Shown here: positions 12,354 to 24,329 of the stretch, piece after piece
Layout: each line of letters opens with the position of its first letter
Position numbering within the stretch: the stretch's first letter is position 1
Source of the DNA: Streptomyces triculaminicus
Lineage (GTDB): Bacteria > Actinomycetota > Actinomycetes > Streptomycetales > Streptomycetaceae
Assembly: GCF_017349075.1 (NCBI RefSeq)
Contig: NZ_JAFMOF010000002.1
Coordinates: 434,001-498,000, forward strand
Length of the DNA stretch: 64,000 nucleotides
Direction: 5' to 3'
Notes under the pieces: generated by a model
Seen by the model: the letters and a program-made list of their open reading frames with translations, nothing else
The model's database searches: none
What the model was told of the DNA's origin: nothing
Position numbers and translations under genes: made by a program

Positions 12354-13201
12354 TCCGCCGCCGCCTCGAAGAGCCGGTGCATCTCCGCGCGCAGGCCTAC
12401 GATGTCCCGCACCGGGCGGGGGAACTCGAACCGGGCGTCGAAGGAGCGGTCCGCGGCCGTGCCGCCGCCCAGGCGCCGGGTGAAGCGCACGCGCAGGCCG
12501 AAGCGGTCCAGCGCCAGCGGCACCGCCCGCTCGAAGACGTCCGGGCCCTCCTCGCGCCCGCCCAGCAGCGCGGCCAGGCCGCGCACCTGGTCGCCGTGGC
12601 CGGAATGCAGATGCTGCAGCAGCTCCGCCTCATGGGCGACGAGGGGGTCGGGGGCGGCGCCTGCGAACTCCTCCGGCTCCACGTCCTCCGTGCCCCACAG
12701 GTCGTCGACGCTCACCTCGCCCAGCTCCAGGCGCAGCAGCATCCGTCCCGGTTCGGCGATCCCGGGGACGCAGGTGAGCCAGCCCGACAGCCGGGCGCGG
12801 CCGCGGATGCGGTGGGGGACGGAGACGGGCGCCACATCGGTGAGCTCGAGCACCGCCGCCAGCTCGTCGTCCTGGGCGTGGGTGGCGGCCCGTACGGCCG
12901 GGGAGTCGGCGGGCATGACGAGGAAGACCTCGCCGTCCGGGCCGACGGTGCGCACCTCGGGGATCAGGTGGTCGGGGAAGGCGGTGGGAGCCCCCGGAAT
13001 GAGCAGCACGGCGGAGCATGTACTCTGTACGAGAGTTCGTGTGCGCTCGGCTGCTGACGGCATCCGTGCGATTTCAAGTCCGCTGGGACGCGGCTGACCA
13101 CGATCTGATCGGACCTCCGTCACATCGACGCCGTCGCCATCGGGCGCTTCGGCCTCTTTCGTGCTGTCCGTGATGTGACTGGTGTTCCCCGGGCGAGACA
13201 T
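12350..13201 (-). CDS. DUF2470 domain protein, probably iron/heme related
   Basis: 283 residues, cytoplasmic. The C-terminal third carries a DUF2470-type segment ([23 protein letters not shown]), a domain found with heme-utilisation proteins of the HugZ/HutZ pyridoxamine-oxidase-like group. The preceding part (about 60-180) has a split-barrel-like pattern. The exact reaction is unknown. The ATG at 13201 is preceded by GGAGAT, and an iron box lies directly upstream, so it is probably repressed by a DtxR/DmdR regulator with Fe2+. Its TAG overlaps the rarA TAA (CTAA), leaving no intergenic space. Confidence 0.82.
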   Translation of the reverse strand: MSRPGNTSHITDSTKEAEAPDGDGVDVTEVRSDRGQPRPSGLEIARMPSAAERTRTLVQSTCSAVLLIPGAPTAFPDHLIPEVRTVGPDGEVFLVMPADSPAVRAATHAQDDELAAVLELTDVAPVSVPHRIRGRARLSGWLTCVPGIAEPGRMLLRLELGEVSVDDLWGTEDVEPEEFAGAAPDPLVAHEAELLQHLHSGHGDQVRGLAALLGGREEGPDVFERAVPLALDRFGLRVRFTRRLGGGTAADRSFDARFEFPRPVRDIVGLRAEMHRLFEAAAD

Positions 13202-13215
13202 GCGATCTCCTTGAG

Positions 13216-13234
13216 TAAGGTAAGCCTAACCTAA
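13216..13234 (-). promoter_or_regulatory. Iron box (DmdR/DtxR-type operator)
   Basis: On the minus strand the 19-mer TTAGGTTAGGCTTACCTTA matches the DtxR/DmdR consensus TTAGGTTAGGCTAACCTAA at 17 of 19 positions. It lies 15 bases upstream of the DUF2470 start and 24 bases from the divergent rpsD start, so rpsD might also be influenced. Confidence 0.8.
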
Positions 13235-13257
13235 CTTACAACGGAGGTCTGGAGAAC

Positions 13258-13872
13258 GTGCCTAACCAGTCGCGTCCCAAGGTCAAGAAGTCTCGCGCGC
13301 TCGGCATTGCGCTGACGCCGAAGGCCGTCAAGTACTTCGAGGCCCGCCCCTACCCGCCGGGCGAGCACGGCCGTGGCCGCAAGCAGAACTCGGACTACAA
13401 GGTCCGTCTGCTCGAGAAGCAGCGTCTGCGCGCCCAGTACGACATCAGCGAGCGCCAGATGGCGCGTGCCTACGACCGCGCCAAGAAGGCCGAGGGCAAG
13501 ACGGGCGAGGCGCTGGTCGTCGAGCTCGAGCGTCGCCTCGACGCCCTGGTCCTGCGTTCGGGCATCGCCCGCACCATCTACCAGGCCCGCCAGATGGTCG
13601 TCCACGGCCACATCGAGGTCAACGGTGGCAAGGTCGACAAGCCGTCCTTCCGCGTTCGCCCGAACGACGTCGTGATGGTCCGCGAGCGCAGCCGCGCCAA
13701 GGCCCTCTTCGAGACGGCCCGCGCCGGTGGCTTCGCCGCCGAGGGCGAGACCCCGCGCTACCTCCAGGTCAACCTGGGTGCGCTGGCCTTCCGCCTGGAC
13801 CGCGAGCCGAACCGCAAGGAGATCCCGGTCATCTGCGACGAGCAGCTCGTCGTCGAGTACTACGCCCGCTGA
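13258..13872 (+). CDS. rpsD: 30S ribosomal protein S4
   Basis: Primary 16S rRNA-binding protein that nucleates 30S assembly. It has 204 residues, with an N-terminal S4 domain and a C-terminal S4 RNA-binding domain ([30 protein letters not shown]). No Cys-x-x-Cys zinc motif is present, so it is the zinc-free form. The GTG start follows GGAGGT and GGAGA. The gene stands alone rather than in the alpha operon (rpsM-rpsK-rpoA), as is normal in Streptomyces. Confidence 0.97.
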   Translation: MPNQSRPKVKKSRALGIALTPKAVKYFEARPYPPGEHGRGRKQNSDYKVRLLEKQRLRAQYDISERQMARAYDRAKKAEGKTGEALVVELERRLDALVLRSGIARTIYQARQMVVHGHIEVNGGKVDKPSFRVRPNDVVMVRERSRAKALFETARAGGFAAEGETPRYLQVNLGALAFRLDREPNRKEIPVICDEQLVVEYYAR

Positions 13873-14090
13873 TCCGGACGTAACACTCTCCTGCGCACAG
13901 CCCGTCGTCTCGCCTGCCCCCGTGGCCGGCGAGCCGGCGGGCTCACGCGTTTCCGGGCCCGCCCGCCCGTACACCGCGCCCGTACATCCGTGCTCGTACG
14001 GACCGGTAATGCGGTACGGGCGAAGAGGCCCGGCGCGATAAGGTCGATACCCGACGTTCAAGCGAAACTACAGCTAGGGAGCGGTGCAGC

Positions 14091-14534
14091 GTGTCCGGTG
14101 GAGAGGTGGCCGGGATCCTCGTGGCCGTCTTCTGGGCGATCCTGGTGTCCTTCATCGCCCTGGTTCTGGTACGGCTCGCGCAGACCCTGAAGGCGGCCAC
14201 CAAGCTGGTCGCCGAGGTCTCCGAGCAGGCCGTGCCGCTGCTGGCCGACGCCTCCGCGACCGTCCGCTCCGCGAACACCCAGCTCGCCCGCGTCGACTCG
14301 ATCACCGCCGACGTCCAGGAAGTCACGGCGAACGCCTCCGCGCTCTCCTCGACCGTCTCCTCCGCCTTCGGCGGCCCCCTCGTCAAGGTCGCCGCGTTCG
14401 GCTACGGCGTGCGACGAGCGCTGGGCCGCAAGCCGGAGCCGGCCCGGGAGGGCACCGTCTTCGCGGGCCGGACCGTCGGCAACGACCTGCCGTCCGCCCG
14501 GCTCGGCGGCCGCCGCATCCGTGGGAAGGGCTGA
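14091..14534 (+). CDS. DUF948-type membrane-anchored protein
   Basis: 147 residues. A single N-terminal transmembrane helix (about residues 5-28, [20 protein letters not shown]) is followed by a long amphipathic helical region rich in Ala, Thr, Ser and Val, resembling the DUF948 family that has an apolipoprotein/methyl-accepting-like helix. The C-terminal tail is basic. It starts with GTG after GGGAGCGG. It is followed nine bases later by another small membrane-associated gene and then alaS, a conserved Streptomyces trio. Function unknown. Confidence 0.8.
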   Translation: MSGGEVAGILVAVFWAILVSFIALVLVRLAQTLKAATKLVAEVSEQAVPLLADASATVRSANTQLARVDSITADVQEVTANASALSSTVSSAFGGPLVKVAAFGYGVRRALGRKPEPAREGTVFAGRTVGNDLPSARLGGRRIRGKG

Positions 14535-14542
14535 CCCCAGAA

Positions 14543-14872
14543 ATGTTCCGCCGCACGTTCTGGTTCACCACCGGTGTAGCAGCCGGTGTCTGGGCCACCA
14601 CCAAGGTCAACCGGAAGCTCGCCAAGCTCACCCCGGAGAGCCTGGCCCTGCAGGCGGCCGACCGCGCGGTCATCGCCGGCCGCAAGGTCAAGCTCTTCGC
14701 GCTGGACGTCCGCGACGGCATGGCGCACCGGGAAGCGGCGCTCAAGGACGCGCTCGGCCTCACCGCCGCGCCGCCCGCGCCCGAGCACCGCGCCCTGCCC
14801 GAGCAGCGCCGCCTGGTCGCTCTCGAACAGCACCACACCCACCACCCGTTCCCCCGGAAAGAGGACCACTGA
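14543..14872 (+). CDS. Small conserved hypothetical protein upstream of alaS (DUF6167-like)
   Basis: 109 residues. The N-terminus ([21 protein letters not shown]) is a short hydrophobic segment that may insert in or lie on the membrane. The middle is helical and charged, and the C-terminus is His/Pro-rich ([13 protein letters not shown]). I recall this as a Streptomyces family with no known role; the DUF number is from memory. Its TGA overlaps the alaS ATG (TGATG), so alaS translation is coupled to it. Confidence 0.72.
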   Translation: MFRRTFWFTTGVAAGVWATTKVNRKLAKLTPESLALQAADRAVIAGRKVKLFALDVRDGMAHREAALKDALGLTAAPPAPEHRALPEQRRLVALEQHHTHHPFPRKEDH

Positions 14873-17541
14873 TGGAGTCGGCTGAAATCCGCAGGCGCTG
14901 GCTGCGCTTCTTCGAGGAGCGTGGGCACACCGTCGTGCCGTCGGCGTCGCTCATCGCGGACGACCCGACGCTGCTGCTGGTCCCCGCGGGCATGGTGCCC
15001 TTCAAGCCCTACTTCCTCGGCGAGGTCAAGCCGCCCTTCCCGCGCGCCACCAGCGTGCAGAAGTGCGTCCGCACCCCGGACATCGAAGAGGTCGGCAAGA
15101 CCACCCGGCACGGCACGTTCTTCCAGATGTGCGGCAACTTCTCCTTCGGCGACTACTTCAAGGAAGGCGCCATCAAGTACGCCTGGGAGTTGCTGACGAC
15201 TCCCGTGGCGGACGGCGGCTACGGCCTGGAGCCGGAGAAGCTCTGGATCACCGTCTACCTCGACGACGACGAGGCCGAGCGCATCTGGCGCCACGTGATC
15301 GGCGTGCCCGCCCAGCGCATCCAGCGCCTGGGCAAGACGGAGAACTACTGGTCCATGGGCGTCCCCGGCCCGTGCGGACCGTGCTCCGAGATCAACTACG
15401 ACCGCGGCCCCGAGTTCGGTGTCGAGGGCGGCCCGGCCGTCAACGACGAGCGCTACGTGGAGATCTGGAACCTGGTCTTCATGCAGTACGAGCGCGGCGC
15501 CGGCGAGGGCAAGGAAGACTTCCCCATCCTCGGCGACCTGCCCAGCCAGAACATCGACACCGGTCTCGGCCTCGAGCGCCTGGCGATGATCCTGCAGGGC
15601 GTGCAGAACATGTACGAGACCGACACCCTGCGCGTCGTGATCGACAAGGCCACCGAGCTCACCGGCGTCCGCTACGGCGCCTCCCAGAACACCGACGTCG
15701 CGCTGCGCGTGGTCGCCGACCACATGCGCACGTCCACCATGCTCATCGGCGACGGCGTCACCCCCGGCAACGAGGGCCGTGGCTACGTCCTGCGCCGCAT
15801 CATGCGCCGCGCCATCCGCAACATGCGCCTGCTCGGCGCCACCGGCCCCGTCGTGGCCGAGCTGCTGAACGTCGTCATCCGCACGATGGGCCAGCAGTAC
15901 CCCGAGCTGCTCACGGACCGTCAGCGCATCGAGACCGTGGCGCTCGCCGAGGAGGCCGCCTTCCTCAAGGCCCTCAAGGGCGGCACCAACATCCTCGACA
16001 CCGCCGTCACCGAGACCAAGTCCGCCGGCGGCACGGTCCTCTCCGGCGACAAGGCGTTCCTGCTCCACGACACCTGGGGCTTCCCCATCGACCTCACCCT
16101 CGAGATGGCCGCCGAGCAGGGGCTGTCCGTGGACGAGGACGGCTTCCGCCGTCTGATGAAGGAGCAGCGCGAGCGCGCCAAGGCCGACGCCAAGGCCAAG
16201 AAGACCGGCCACGCCGACCTGTCCGCGTACCGCGAGGTCGCCGACTCCGTCGGCGAGACCGAGTTCACCGGCTACACCCTCACCGAGAACGAGTCCACCG
16301 TCGTCGGCCTGCTCGTCGACGGCGTGCCCTCGCCCGCCGCCACCGAGGGCGACGAGGTCGAGGTCGTCCTGGACCGCACCCCGTTCTACGCCGAGGGCGG
16401 CGGCCAGCTCGCCGACCAGGGCCGCATCAAGCTCGACAACGGCGCCGTGATCGAGATCCGCGACGTGCAGAAGCCCGTCCCGGGCGTCAACGTCCACAAG
16501 GGCGTCGTCCAGGTCGGCGAGGTCACCGTGGGCGCCTCCGCCTACGCCGTGATCGACGTCCGGCGCCGCCGGGCCATCGCCCGCGCCCACAGCGCCACCC
16601 ACCTCACCCACCAGGCGCTGCGCGACGCCCTGGGCCCGACGGCCGCCCAGGCCGGTTCGGAGAACTCCCCGGGCCGCTTCCGCTTCGACTTCGGTTCGCC
16701 GGCCGCCGTGCCCGGCTCGGTCCTCACGGACGTCGAGCAGCGCATCAACGAGGTCCTCTCCCACGAGCTCGACGTCCACGCCGAGGTCATGAGCCTGGAC
16801 GAGGCCAAGAAGGCCGGTGCCATCGCCGAGTTCGGCGAGAAGTACGGCGAGCGCGTGCGCGTGGTGACCATCGGCGACTTCTCCAAGGAGCTGTGCGGCG
16901 GTACGCACGTCGCCAACACCGCCCAGCTGGGTCTGGTGAAGCTGCTCGGCGAGTCCTCGATCGGCTCTGGCGTGCGCCGCGTCGAGGCCCTCGTCGGCGC
17001 CGACGCCTACAACTTCCTGGCCAAGGAGCACACGGTCGTCGCCCAGCTCACCGAGCTGGTCAAGGGCCGTCCGGAGGAGCTCCCGGAGAAGATCTCCGGC
17101 ATGCTCGCCAAGCTCAAGGACGCCGAGAAGGAGATCGAGCGCTTCCGCGCCGAGAAGGTGCTGCAGGCCGCCGCCGGTCTCGCCGAGGGTGCCAAGGACG
17201 TGCACGGCGTCGCCCTGGCCATCGGCCGGGTGCCGGACGGCACCGGCGCCGACGACCTGCGCAAGCTCGTCCTGGACGTCCGCGGACGCATCCAGGGCGG
17301 CCGGGCCGCCGTGGTCGCGCTGTTCACCGTGGCCAACGGCCGCCCGCTGACCGTCATCGCCACCAACGAGGCCGCCCGTGAGCGTGGCCTCAAGGCCGGC
17401 GAGCTGGTCCGTACGGCCGCCAAGACCCTCGGCGGCGGTGGCGGCGGCAAGCCGGACGTCGCCCAGGGCGGTGGCCAGAACGCCGACGCCCTCGACGAGG
17501 CCATGGCCGCCGTCGAGCGCCTCGTGGCCGAGGCGGCCTGA
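14872..17541 (+). CDS. alaS: Alanyl-tRNA synthetase
   Basis: Class II synthetase charging tRNA-Ala, with an editing domain. It has 889 residues, the usual length. The N-terminal catalytic core includes [12 protein letters not shown] and [19 protein letters not shown]. The editing site shows [11 protein letters not shown] and CGGTHV, the zinc-binding HxxxH and C-G-G-T-H motifs. The C-terminal DHHA1 oligomerisation domain ends in [18 protein letters not shown] 14872 overlaps the preceding stop, and ruvX starts five bases after the TGA. Confidence 0.97.
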   Translation: MESAEIRRRWLRFFEERGHTVVPSASLIADDPTLLLVPAGMVPFKPYFLGEVKPPFPRATSVQKCVRTPDIEEVGKTTRHGTFFQMCGNFSFGDYFKEGAIKYAWELLTTPVADGGYGLEPEKLWITVYLDDDEAERIWRHVIGVPAQRIQRLGKTENYWSMGVPGPCGPCSEINYDRGPEFGVEGGPAVNDERYVEIWNLVFMQYERGAGEGKEDFPILGDLPSQNIDTGLGLERLAMILQGVQNMYETDTLRVVIDKATELTGVRYGASQNTDVALRVVADHMRTSTMLIGDGVTPGNEGRGYVLRRIMRRAIRNMRLLGATGPVVAELLNVVIRTMGQQYPELLTDRQRIETVALAEEAAFLKALKGGTNILDTAVTETKSAGGTVLSGDKAFLLHDTWGFPIDLTLEMAAEQGLSVDEDGFRRLMKEQRERAKADAKAKKTGHADLSAYREVADSVGETEFTGYTLTENESTVVGLLVDGVPSPAATEGDEVEVVLDRTPFYAEGGGQLADQGRIKLDNGAVIEIRDVQKPVPGVNVHKGVVQVGEVTVGASAYAVIDVRRRRAIARAHSATHLTHQALRDALGPTAAQAGSENSPGRFRFDFGSPAAVPGSVLTDVEQRINEVLSHELDVHAEVMSLDEAKKAGAIAEFGEKYGERVRVVTIGDFSKELCGGTHVANTAQLGLVKLLGESSIGSGVRRVEALVGADAYNFLAKEHTVVAQLTELVKGRPEELPEKISGMLAKLKDAEKEIERFRAEKVLQAAAGLAEGAKDVHGVALAIGRVPDGTGADDLRKLVLDVRGRIQGGRAAVVALFTVANGRPLTVIATNEAARERGLKAGELVRTAAKTLGGGGGGKPDVAQGGGQNADALDEAMAAVERLVAEAA

Positions 17542-17546
17542 GCATC

Positions 17547-18011
17547 GTGCGACGAGGCAGGCGTATCGCCGTGGACGTAGGGGACGCCCGGATCGGGGTC
17601 GCGTCGTGCGACCCCGACGGGATCCTCGCGACCCCGGTGGAGACCGTCCCCGGACGTGACATCCCGCAGGCCCACAAGCGGCTCGCGGCGATCGTCGCGG
17701 AGTACGAGCCGGTCGAGGTCGTCGTGGGTCTGCCCCGCTCCCTCAAGGGGGGAGAGGGGCCGGCCGCGGCCAAGGTGCGGACGTTCGCCCGGGAGATGGC
17801 CCGGCGGATCGCCCCGGTGCCGGTGCGGCTCGTCGACGAGCGCATGACGACCGTCACGGCCGCGCAGGGCCTGCGCGCCTCCGGCGTCAGCTCCAAGAAG
17901 GGGCGTTCGGTGGTCGACCAGGCGGCCGCCGTGGTCATCCTGCAGAACGCCCTGGAGATCGAGAAGATCTCCGGGCGCCCCCCGGGCGAGGCCGTCGAAG
18001 TGGTCATCTGA
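17547..18011 (+). CDS. ruvX: YqgF/RuvX-family Holliday junction resolvase-like nuclease
   Basis: RNase H-fold protein implicated in pre-16S rRNA 5'-end processing and in recombination. It has 154 residues. The YqgF blocks are IAVDVGDARIGVA (residues 7-19, first catalytic Asp), VEVVVGLPRSLKG and LVDERMTTVTA, with the final acidic site in SVVDQAAAVVILQ. It starts at GTG five bases after alaS, so it is in the same operon; the order alaS-ruvX-mltG-aroE is conserved in actinobacteria. Confidence 0.94.
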   Translation: MRRGRRIAVDVGDARIGVASCDPDGILATPVETVPGRDIPQAHKRLAAIVAEYEPVEVVVGLPRSLKGGEGPAAAKVRTFAREMARRIAPVPVRLVDERMTTVTAAQGLRASGVSSKKGRSVVDQAAAVVILQNALEIEKISGRPPGEAVEVVI

Positions 18012-18135
18012 TCGCAATACGGTAACGTTCCGCGCGACATGGCAGCTGTTCGAATGTCTGCCGGGCAGGACCAGACGTCGGACTTTCGCGCTTCACCTGG
18101 CGCACTGGCTGCCGCTGTGCGGCTCTAGGGGATAG

Positions 18136-19941
18136 ATGACTGAGTACGGCCGGGGTTCCGGCTCCCAACCGTGGCATCCCGAGGACCCTCTGTACGGGGA
18201 CCAGGGATACGGCGGGCAGCAGTACGCGCAGCACCAGCCGCAGTCTCAGCCCACCCACGAGCAGCCCTATCCCGATCAGCAGCAGTACGGCTGGGACCCC
18301 TCGCAGAACGCGGGGGGCCCCGGGCCGTACGCCGCCGCGGGCCCCGGCGACCCGTACGCCGGGCACGGCGGGACGTACGGGGGCGGCGGGCAGCCGGATC
18401 CCTACCAGTACGACACGGGCACCAACGCCTACCCGCCCCAGCACCAGGCCCCGTACGCCGGGGATCAGCACACGGGGCAGCACCCGATTCAGCAGCAGAC
18501 CGGGCAGCACCCGGTCCAGCAGCAGACCGGGCAGCACCCGATTCAGCAGCACACGGGGCAGCACCCGATTCAGCAGCACACGGGGCAGCACCCCGTCCAG
18601 CAGCACACGGGGCAGCACCCCGTCCAGCAGCAGACGGGCCAGCACCCCGTTCAGCAGCAGACCGGCCAGCACCCCATCCAGCAGGCCCAGGTGCCGGCCG
18701 AGGCGTCCGCGGAGGTGGTCGAGCAGAAGATCTCCCTCTTCGACGACCCGCTGCCGCCTGCCCCCGCCCGGGACGAGGACGAGTACGAGGACGACGACCC
18801 CGAGCCGCGCGAGGAGCCCCGCAGGGGCCGGGGCGGCCGCGGCAAGGGCAAGGGCAAGGAGAAGGGGCCCAAGCGCCGTAGCGGCACCGCCTGTCTGCTG
18901 GTCGCCGTGGTGCTCGTCGGCGGCGTGGGCGGCGGCGGTTACCTCGCCTACGACTACTGGCAGACCCACTACGGCTCCGCGCCCGACTACGACGGCGAGG
19001 GCTCCGGCTCGGTGCAGGTCGAGATCCCCAAGGGCTCGTCGCTGACCCAGATGGGCCAGGTCCTGCAGAAGGCGGGCGTCGTCAAGAGCGTCGGCGCGTT
19101 CACCTCGGCCGCGGCCAAGAAGTCCATCCAGCCGGGCACGTACACCCTGCGCAAGGAGATGTCGGGCGCGGCGGCCGTCGCGCTGATGACGGACTCCGGC
19201 AACTTCCTCACCTTCGGTGAGGGCATGCGGGCCAAGGACATGTACGCCGCCATCGACAAGAAGCTCGGGCTCGGCGCCGGCACGACCGGCGGCGTCGCCA
19301 AGAGCCAGGCCAAGAACCTCGGGCTGCCCGAATGGGCCACGGCCGACCCCAACGTCAAGGACCCGCTGGAGGGCTTCCTCTTCCCGTCGCAGTACACCGC
19401 GGGCAAGGGCACCAAGCCCGAGGACATCCTGCGGCAGATGGTCGCCCGGGCGAAGAAGAGCTACGAGGAGCAGGACGTCGTCGGCAAGGCGCAGGCGCTG
19501 GGCCTGAAGTCGCCGCTGCAGGTCATCACGGTCGCCAGCCTCGTGCAGGTCGAGGGCAAGTACAAGCACGACTTCGACAAGATCTCCCGGGTGGTCTACA
19601 ACCGGCTCAAGCCGGACAACAAGGAGACCTACGGGCTGCTCGACTTCGACTCCACGGTCAACTACGCCAAGAGCCAGAGCACCCTGAACACCGGTGCGGT
19701 CAGCGACCTGCGCAAGTTCAAGGACCCGTACAACACCTACAACATCAAGGGCCTGCCGCCCGGGCCGATCAGCAACCCCGGCATGGAGGCCCTGAAGTCG
19801 GCCCTCGAGCCCGCGGCCGGTCCCTGGTACTACTTCGTCTCGATCAACGAGAACGAGACGCTGTTCGCCGTGACGAACGAGGAGCACAACAAGAACCGGC
19901 AGCGGTACGAGCAGGAGAACAAGAAGAAGGCCGGACAGTGA
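18136..19941 (+). CDS. mltG: Endolytic murein transglycosylase MltG
   Basis: Membrane-bound YceG-family lytic transglycosylase that cleaves nascent peptidoglycan. It has 601 residues, against about 340 in E. coli. The N-terminal ~245 residues are a hydrophilic Gln/Gly/Tyr/Pro-rich cytoplasmic region containing eight tandem copies of a TGQHP[IV]QQ[QH] nonapeptide, then an acidic and a Lys/Arg-rich stretch. One membrane helix lies at about 250-272, and the YceG domain follows with the LVQVEGKY catalytic-Glu segment and the conserved GLPPGPISNPG. A long extension is usual in Streptomyces MltG; the number of repeats probably varies. The TGA overlaps the aroE GTG. Confidence 0.93.
   Translation: MTEYGRGSGSQPWHPEDPLYGDQGYGGQQYAQHQPQSQPTHEQPYPDQQQYGWDPSQNAGGPGPYAAAGPGDPYAGHGGTYGGGGQPDPYQYDTGTNAYPPQHQAPYAGDQHTGQHPIQQQTGQHPVQQQTGQHPIQQHTGQHPIQQHTGQHPVQQHTGQHPVQQQTGQHPVQQQTGQHPIQQAQVPAEASAEVVEQKISLFDDPLPPAPARDEDEYEDDDPEPREEPRRGRGGRGKGKGKEKGPKRRSGTACLLVAVVLVGGVGGGGYLAYDYWQTHYGSAPDYDGEGSGSVQVEIPKGSSLTQMGQVLQKAGVVKSVGAFTSAAAKKSIQPGTYTLRKEMSGAAAVALMTDSGNFLTFGEGMRAKDMYAAIDKKLGLGAGTTGGVAKSQAKNLGLPEWATADPNVKDPLEGFLFPSQYTAGKGTKPEDILRQMVARAKKSYEEQDVVGKAQALGLKSPLQVITVASLVQVEGKYKHDFDKISRVVYNRLKPDNKETYGLLDFDSTVNYAKSQSTLNTGAVSDLRKFKDPYNTYNIKGLPPGPISNPGMEALKSALEPAAGPWYYFVSINENETLFAVTNEEHNKNRQRYEQENKKKAGQ
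18472..18684 (+). repeat. Eight tandem 27-bp repeats coding Gln/His/Pro nonapeptides in mltG
   Basis: Seven full 27-bp units plus a final 24-bp unit, all in frame, encode TGQHP[IV]QQ[QH]. Units differ mostly at synonymous sites and at I/V and Q/H, which suggests in-frame expansion by slippage or unequal exchange. Not a CRISPR array: there are no spacers. Confidence 0.95.
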
Positions 19942-20771
19942 CCGCACGTCACCGGGCCGCGGTGCTCGGCTCGCCGATCGCCCACTCCCTCTCGCCCGCG
20001 CTGCACCGGGCCGCCTACGCGGACCTGGGCCTGGCGGAGTGGACGTACGAGCGTCACGAGGTCGGCGAGGCGGCCCTTCCGGCCTTCCTCGCCGGCCTCG
20101 ACGACACCTGGGCCGGGCTCTCGCTCACCATGCCGCTCAAGCGCGCGGTGATCCCGCTGCTGGACGAGGTCAGCGCCACCGCCCGGTCCGTGGAGGCCGT
20201 CAACACCGTCGTACTGACGGAGGACGGCCGCCGCGTCGGCGACAACACCGACATCCCCGGCATCGCGGCCGCGCTGCGCGAGCGCGGCGTGGAGAAGACG
20301 GAGTCCGCCGCCGTCCTCGGCGCCGGAGCCACCGCCTCCTCCGCCCTGGCCGCCCTCGCCCGCATCTGCACCGGCGAGGTCACCGCGTATGTGCGCAGCC
20401 CCGAGCGGGCCGCCGAAATGCGCCAGTGGGGTGAGCGGCTCGGCGTGTCCGTGCGCACCGCCGACTGGTCGCGGGCCGCCGAGGCGCTCACCGCGCCCCT
20501 GGTCGTCGCCACCACCCCGGCCGGTGCCACCGACGCCCTCGCCGGCGCGGTCCCGGACCGCCCCGGCACGCTGTTCGACGTGCTGTACGACCCGTGGCCG
20601 ACCCCCCTGGCCGCCGCCTGGGCGGCCCGCGGCGGCACGGTCCTGGGCGGCCTGGACCTCCTGGTCCACCAGGCGGTCCTCCAGGTCGAGCAGATGACCG
20701 GGCGCGCCCCCGGCCCGCTGGCCGCGATGCGGGCCGCCGGCGAGGCGGCCCTGGCCGCGCGGACGCACTGA
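19938..20771 (+). CDS. aroE: Shikimate dehydrogenase
   Basis: NADP-dependent reduction of 3-dehydroshikimate to shikimate in aromatic amino-acid synthesis. It has 277 residues. The substrate-binding N-terminus has the signature GSPIAHSLSPALH, LSLTMPLKRAVIP and NTVVLTEDGRRVGDNTDIPG. The nucleotide-binding loop is LGAGATASSAL. GTG 19938 overlaps the mltG stop (GTGA). It is the first of five adjacent shikimate-pathway genes; a terminator hairpin separates it from aroC. Confidence 0.95.
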   Translation: MTARHRAAVLGSPIAHSLSPALHRAAYADLGLAEWTYERHEVGEAALPAFLAGLDDTWAGLSLTMPLKRAVIPLLDEVSATARSVEAVNTVVLTEDGRRVGDNTDIPGIAAALRERGVEKTESAAVLGAGATASSALAALARICTGEVTAYVRSPERAAEMRQWGERLGVSVRTADWSRAAEALTAPLVVATTPAGATDALAGAVPDRPGTLFDVLYDPWPTPLAAAWAARGGTVLGGLDLLVHQAVLQVEQMTGRAPGPLAAMRAAGEAALAARTH

Positions 20772-20791
20772 CCGCTGCCCACGACCCGGGA

Positions 20792-20818
20792 CGGCCGGTC
20801 CACAACCTGGACCGGCCG
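20792..20818 (+). terminator. Hairpin after aroE
   Basis: 11-bp perfect inverted repeat with a five-base loop (CAACC), 20 bases after the aroE stop. It suggests that aroC-aroK-aroB-aroQ have their own promoter in the following ~70 bases. Confidence 0.65.
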
Positions 20819-20890
20819 CCGGGGAAGCCCTCGCGGCGTGGGAGGATCGGAGCGAGCATTTCGCAAGGCCTTGGCTACTGAGGAGCACCG

Positions 20891-22071
20891 TTGAGCAGGT
20901 TGCGCTGGCTGACCGCGGGGGAGTCGCACGGCCCCGCACTCGTGGCGACGCTGGAGGGTCTTCCCGCCGGCGTGCCGATCACCACGGAGATGGTGGCGGA
21001 CCACCTGGCCCGGCGGCGCCTCGGCTATGGGCGCGGTGCCCGCATGAAGTTCGAGCGCGACGAGGTCACCTTCCTCGGCGGCGTCCGGCACGGCCTCACC
21101 CTCGGTTCCCCGGTCGCCGTCATGGTCGGCAACACCGAGTGGCCCAAGTGGGAGAAGGTCATGTCGGCCGACCCGGTCGACCCCGCCGTGCTGGCCGAGC
21201 TGGCCCGCAACGCCCCGCTGACCCGCCCCCGTCCCGGCCACGCGGATCTCGCGGGCATGCAGAAGTACGGTTTCGACGAGGCCCGTCCGATCCTGGAGCG
21301 CGCCTCCGCCCGGGAGACCGCCGCCCGTGTCGCCCTCGGCGCCGTGGCCCGCTCCTTCCTCAAGGAGACGGCCGGCATCGAGATCGTCTCCCACGTCGTG
21401 GAGCTGGCCGCCGCCAAGGCCCCGTACGGCGTGTACCCCAAGCCCTCCGACGTCGAGAAGCTCGACGCCGACCCGGTGCGCTGCCTGGACCAGGCCGCGA
21501 GCGAGGCGATGGTCGCCGAGATCGACCAGGCCCACAAGGACGGCGACACCCTCGGCGGCGTCGTCGAGGTGCTGGCCTACGGCGTGCCGGTGGGCCTGGG
21601 CTCCCACACCCACTGGGACCGCCGCCTGGACGCCCGCCTGGCCGCCGCCCTGATGGGCATTCAGGCCATCAAGGGCGTCGAGGTCGGCGACGGCTTCGAG
21701 CTCGCCCGGGTGCCCGGCTCCCAGGCGCACGACGAGATCGTGGCCACCGAGGACGGCATCCGCCGCACCTCCGGCCGTTCCGGCGGCACCGAGGGCGGCC
21801 TGACGACTGGTGAGCTGCTGCGCGTACGCGCCGCGATGAAGCCGATCGCGACCGTGCCCCGCGCGCTGGCGACGGTGGACGTCGTCACCGGCGAGGCCGC
21901 GCAGGCCCACCACCAGCGCTCCGACGTGTGCGCCGTGCCCGCGGCCGGCATCGTCGCGGAGGCCATGGTGGCGCTGGTGCTCGCCGACGCCGTGGTGGAG
22001 AAGTTCGGCGGCGACAGCGTCGCCGAGACCCGCCGCAACGTCCGCGGCTACCTCGAGAACCTGGCCATCAA

Positions 22072-22075
<4 letters not shown>
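20891..22075 (+). CDS. aroC: Chorismate synthase
   Basis: FMN-dependent conversion of EPSP to chorismate, the last common step of aromatic biosynthesis. It has 394 residues. Family signatures are visible: GESHGPAL (residues 9-16), [32 protein letters not shown] and the C-terminal [20 protein letters not shown]. The start is TTG at 20891, five bases after GAGGAG; no ATG or GTG nearby fits the conserved N-terminus. The stop overlaps the aroK GTG. Confidence 0.96.
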
Positions 22076-24198
<2,123 letters not shown>

Positions 24199-24329
24199 CG
24201 GCCCGTCGGGCACTTCGTGTCACCCCCGGCCGTTGAGCGATGCGGCGGCCGGGGAGGGCGGTCTCGGGTACTCTCCCGTCTGGCCCAGCGCCCTTCACCA
24301 CGCGACCGCACGAGACGGAGTGCCACCGG

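Noticed and set aside
14383..17205. Minus-strand open frame of 940 codons opposite alaS
   Set aside because: No recognisable motifs; Leu/Gly/Val/Asp-biased sequence expected from the complement of GC-rich codons. alaS has intact motifs along its whole length.
18472..18684. Possible CRISPR array
   Set aside because: Units are contiguous 27-bp coding repeats with no spacers and lie in frame within mltG.
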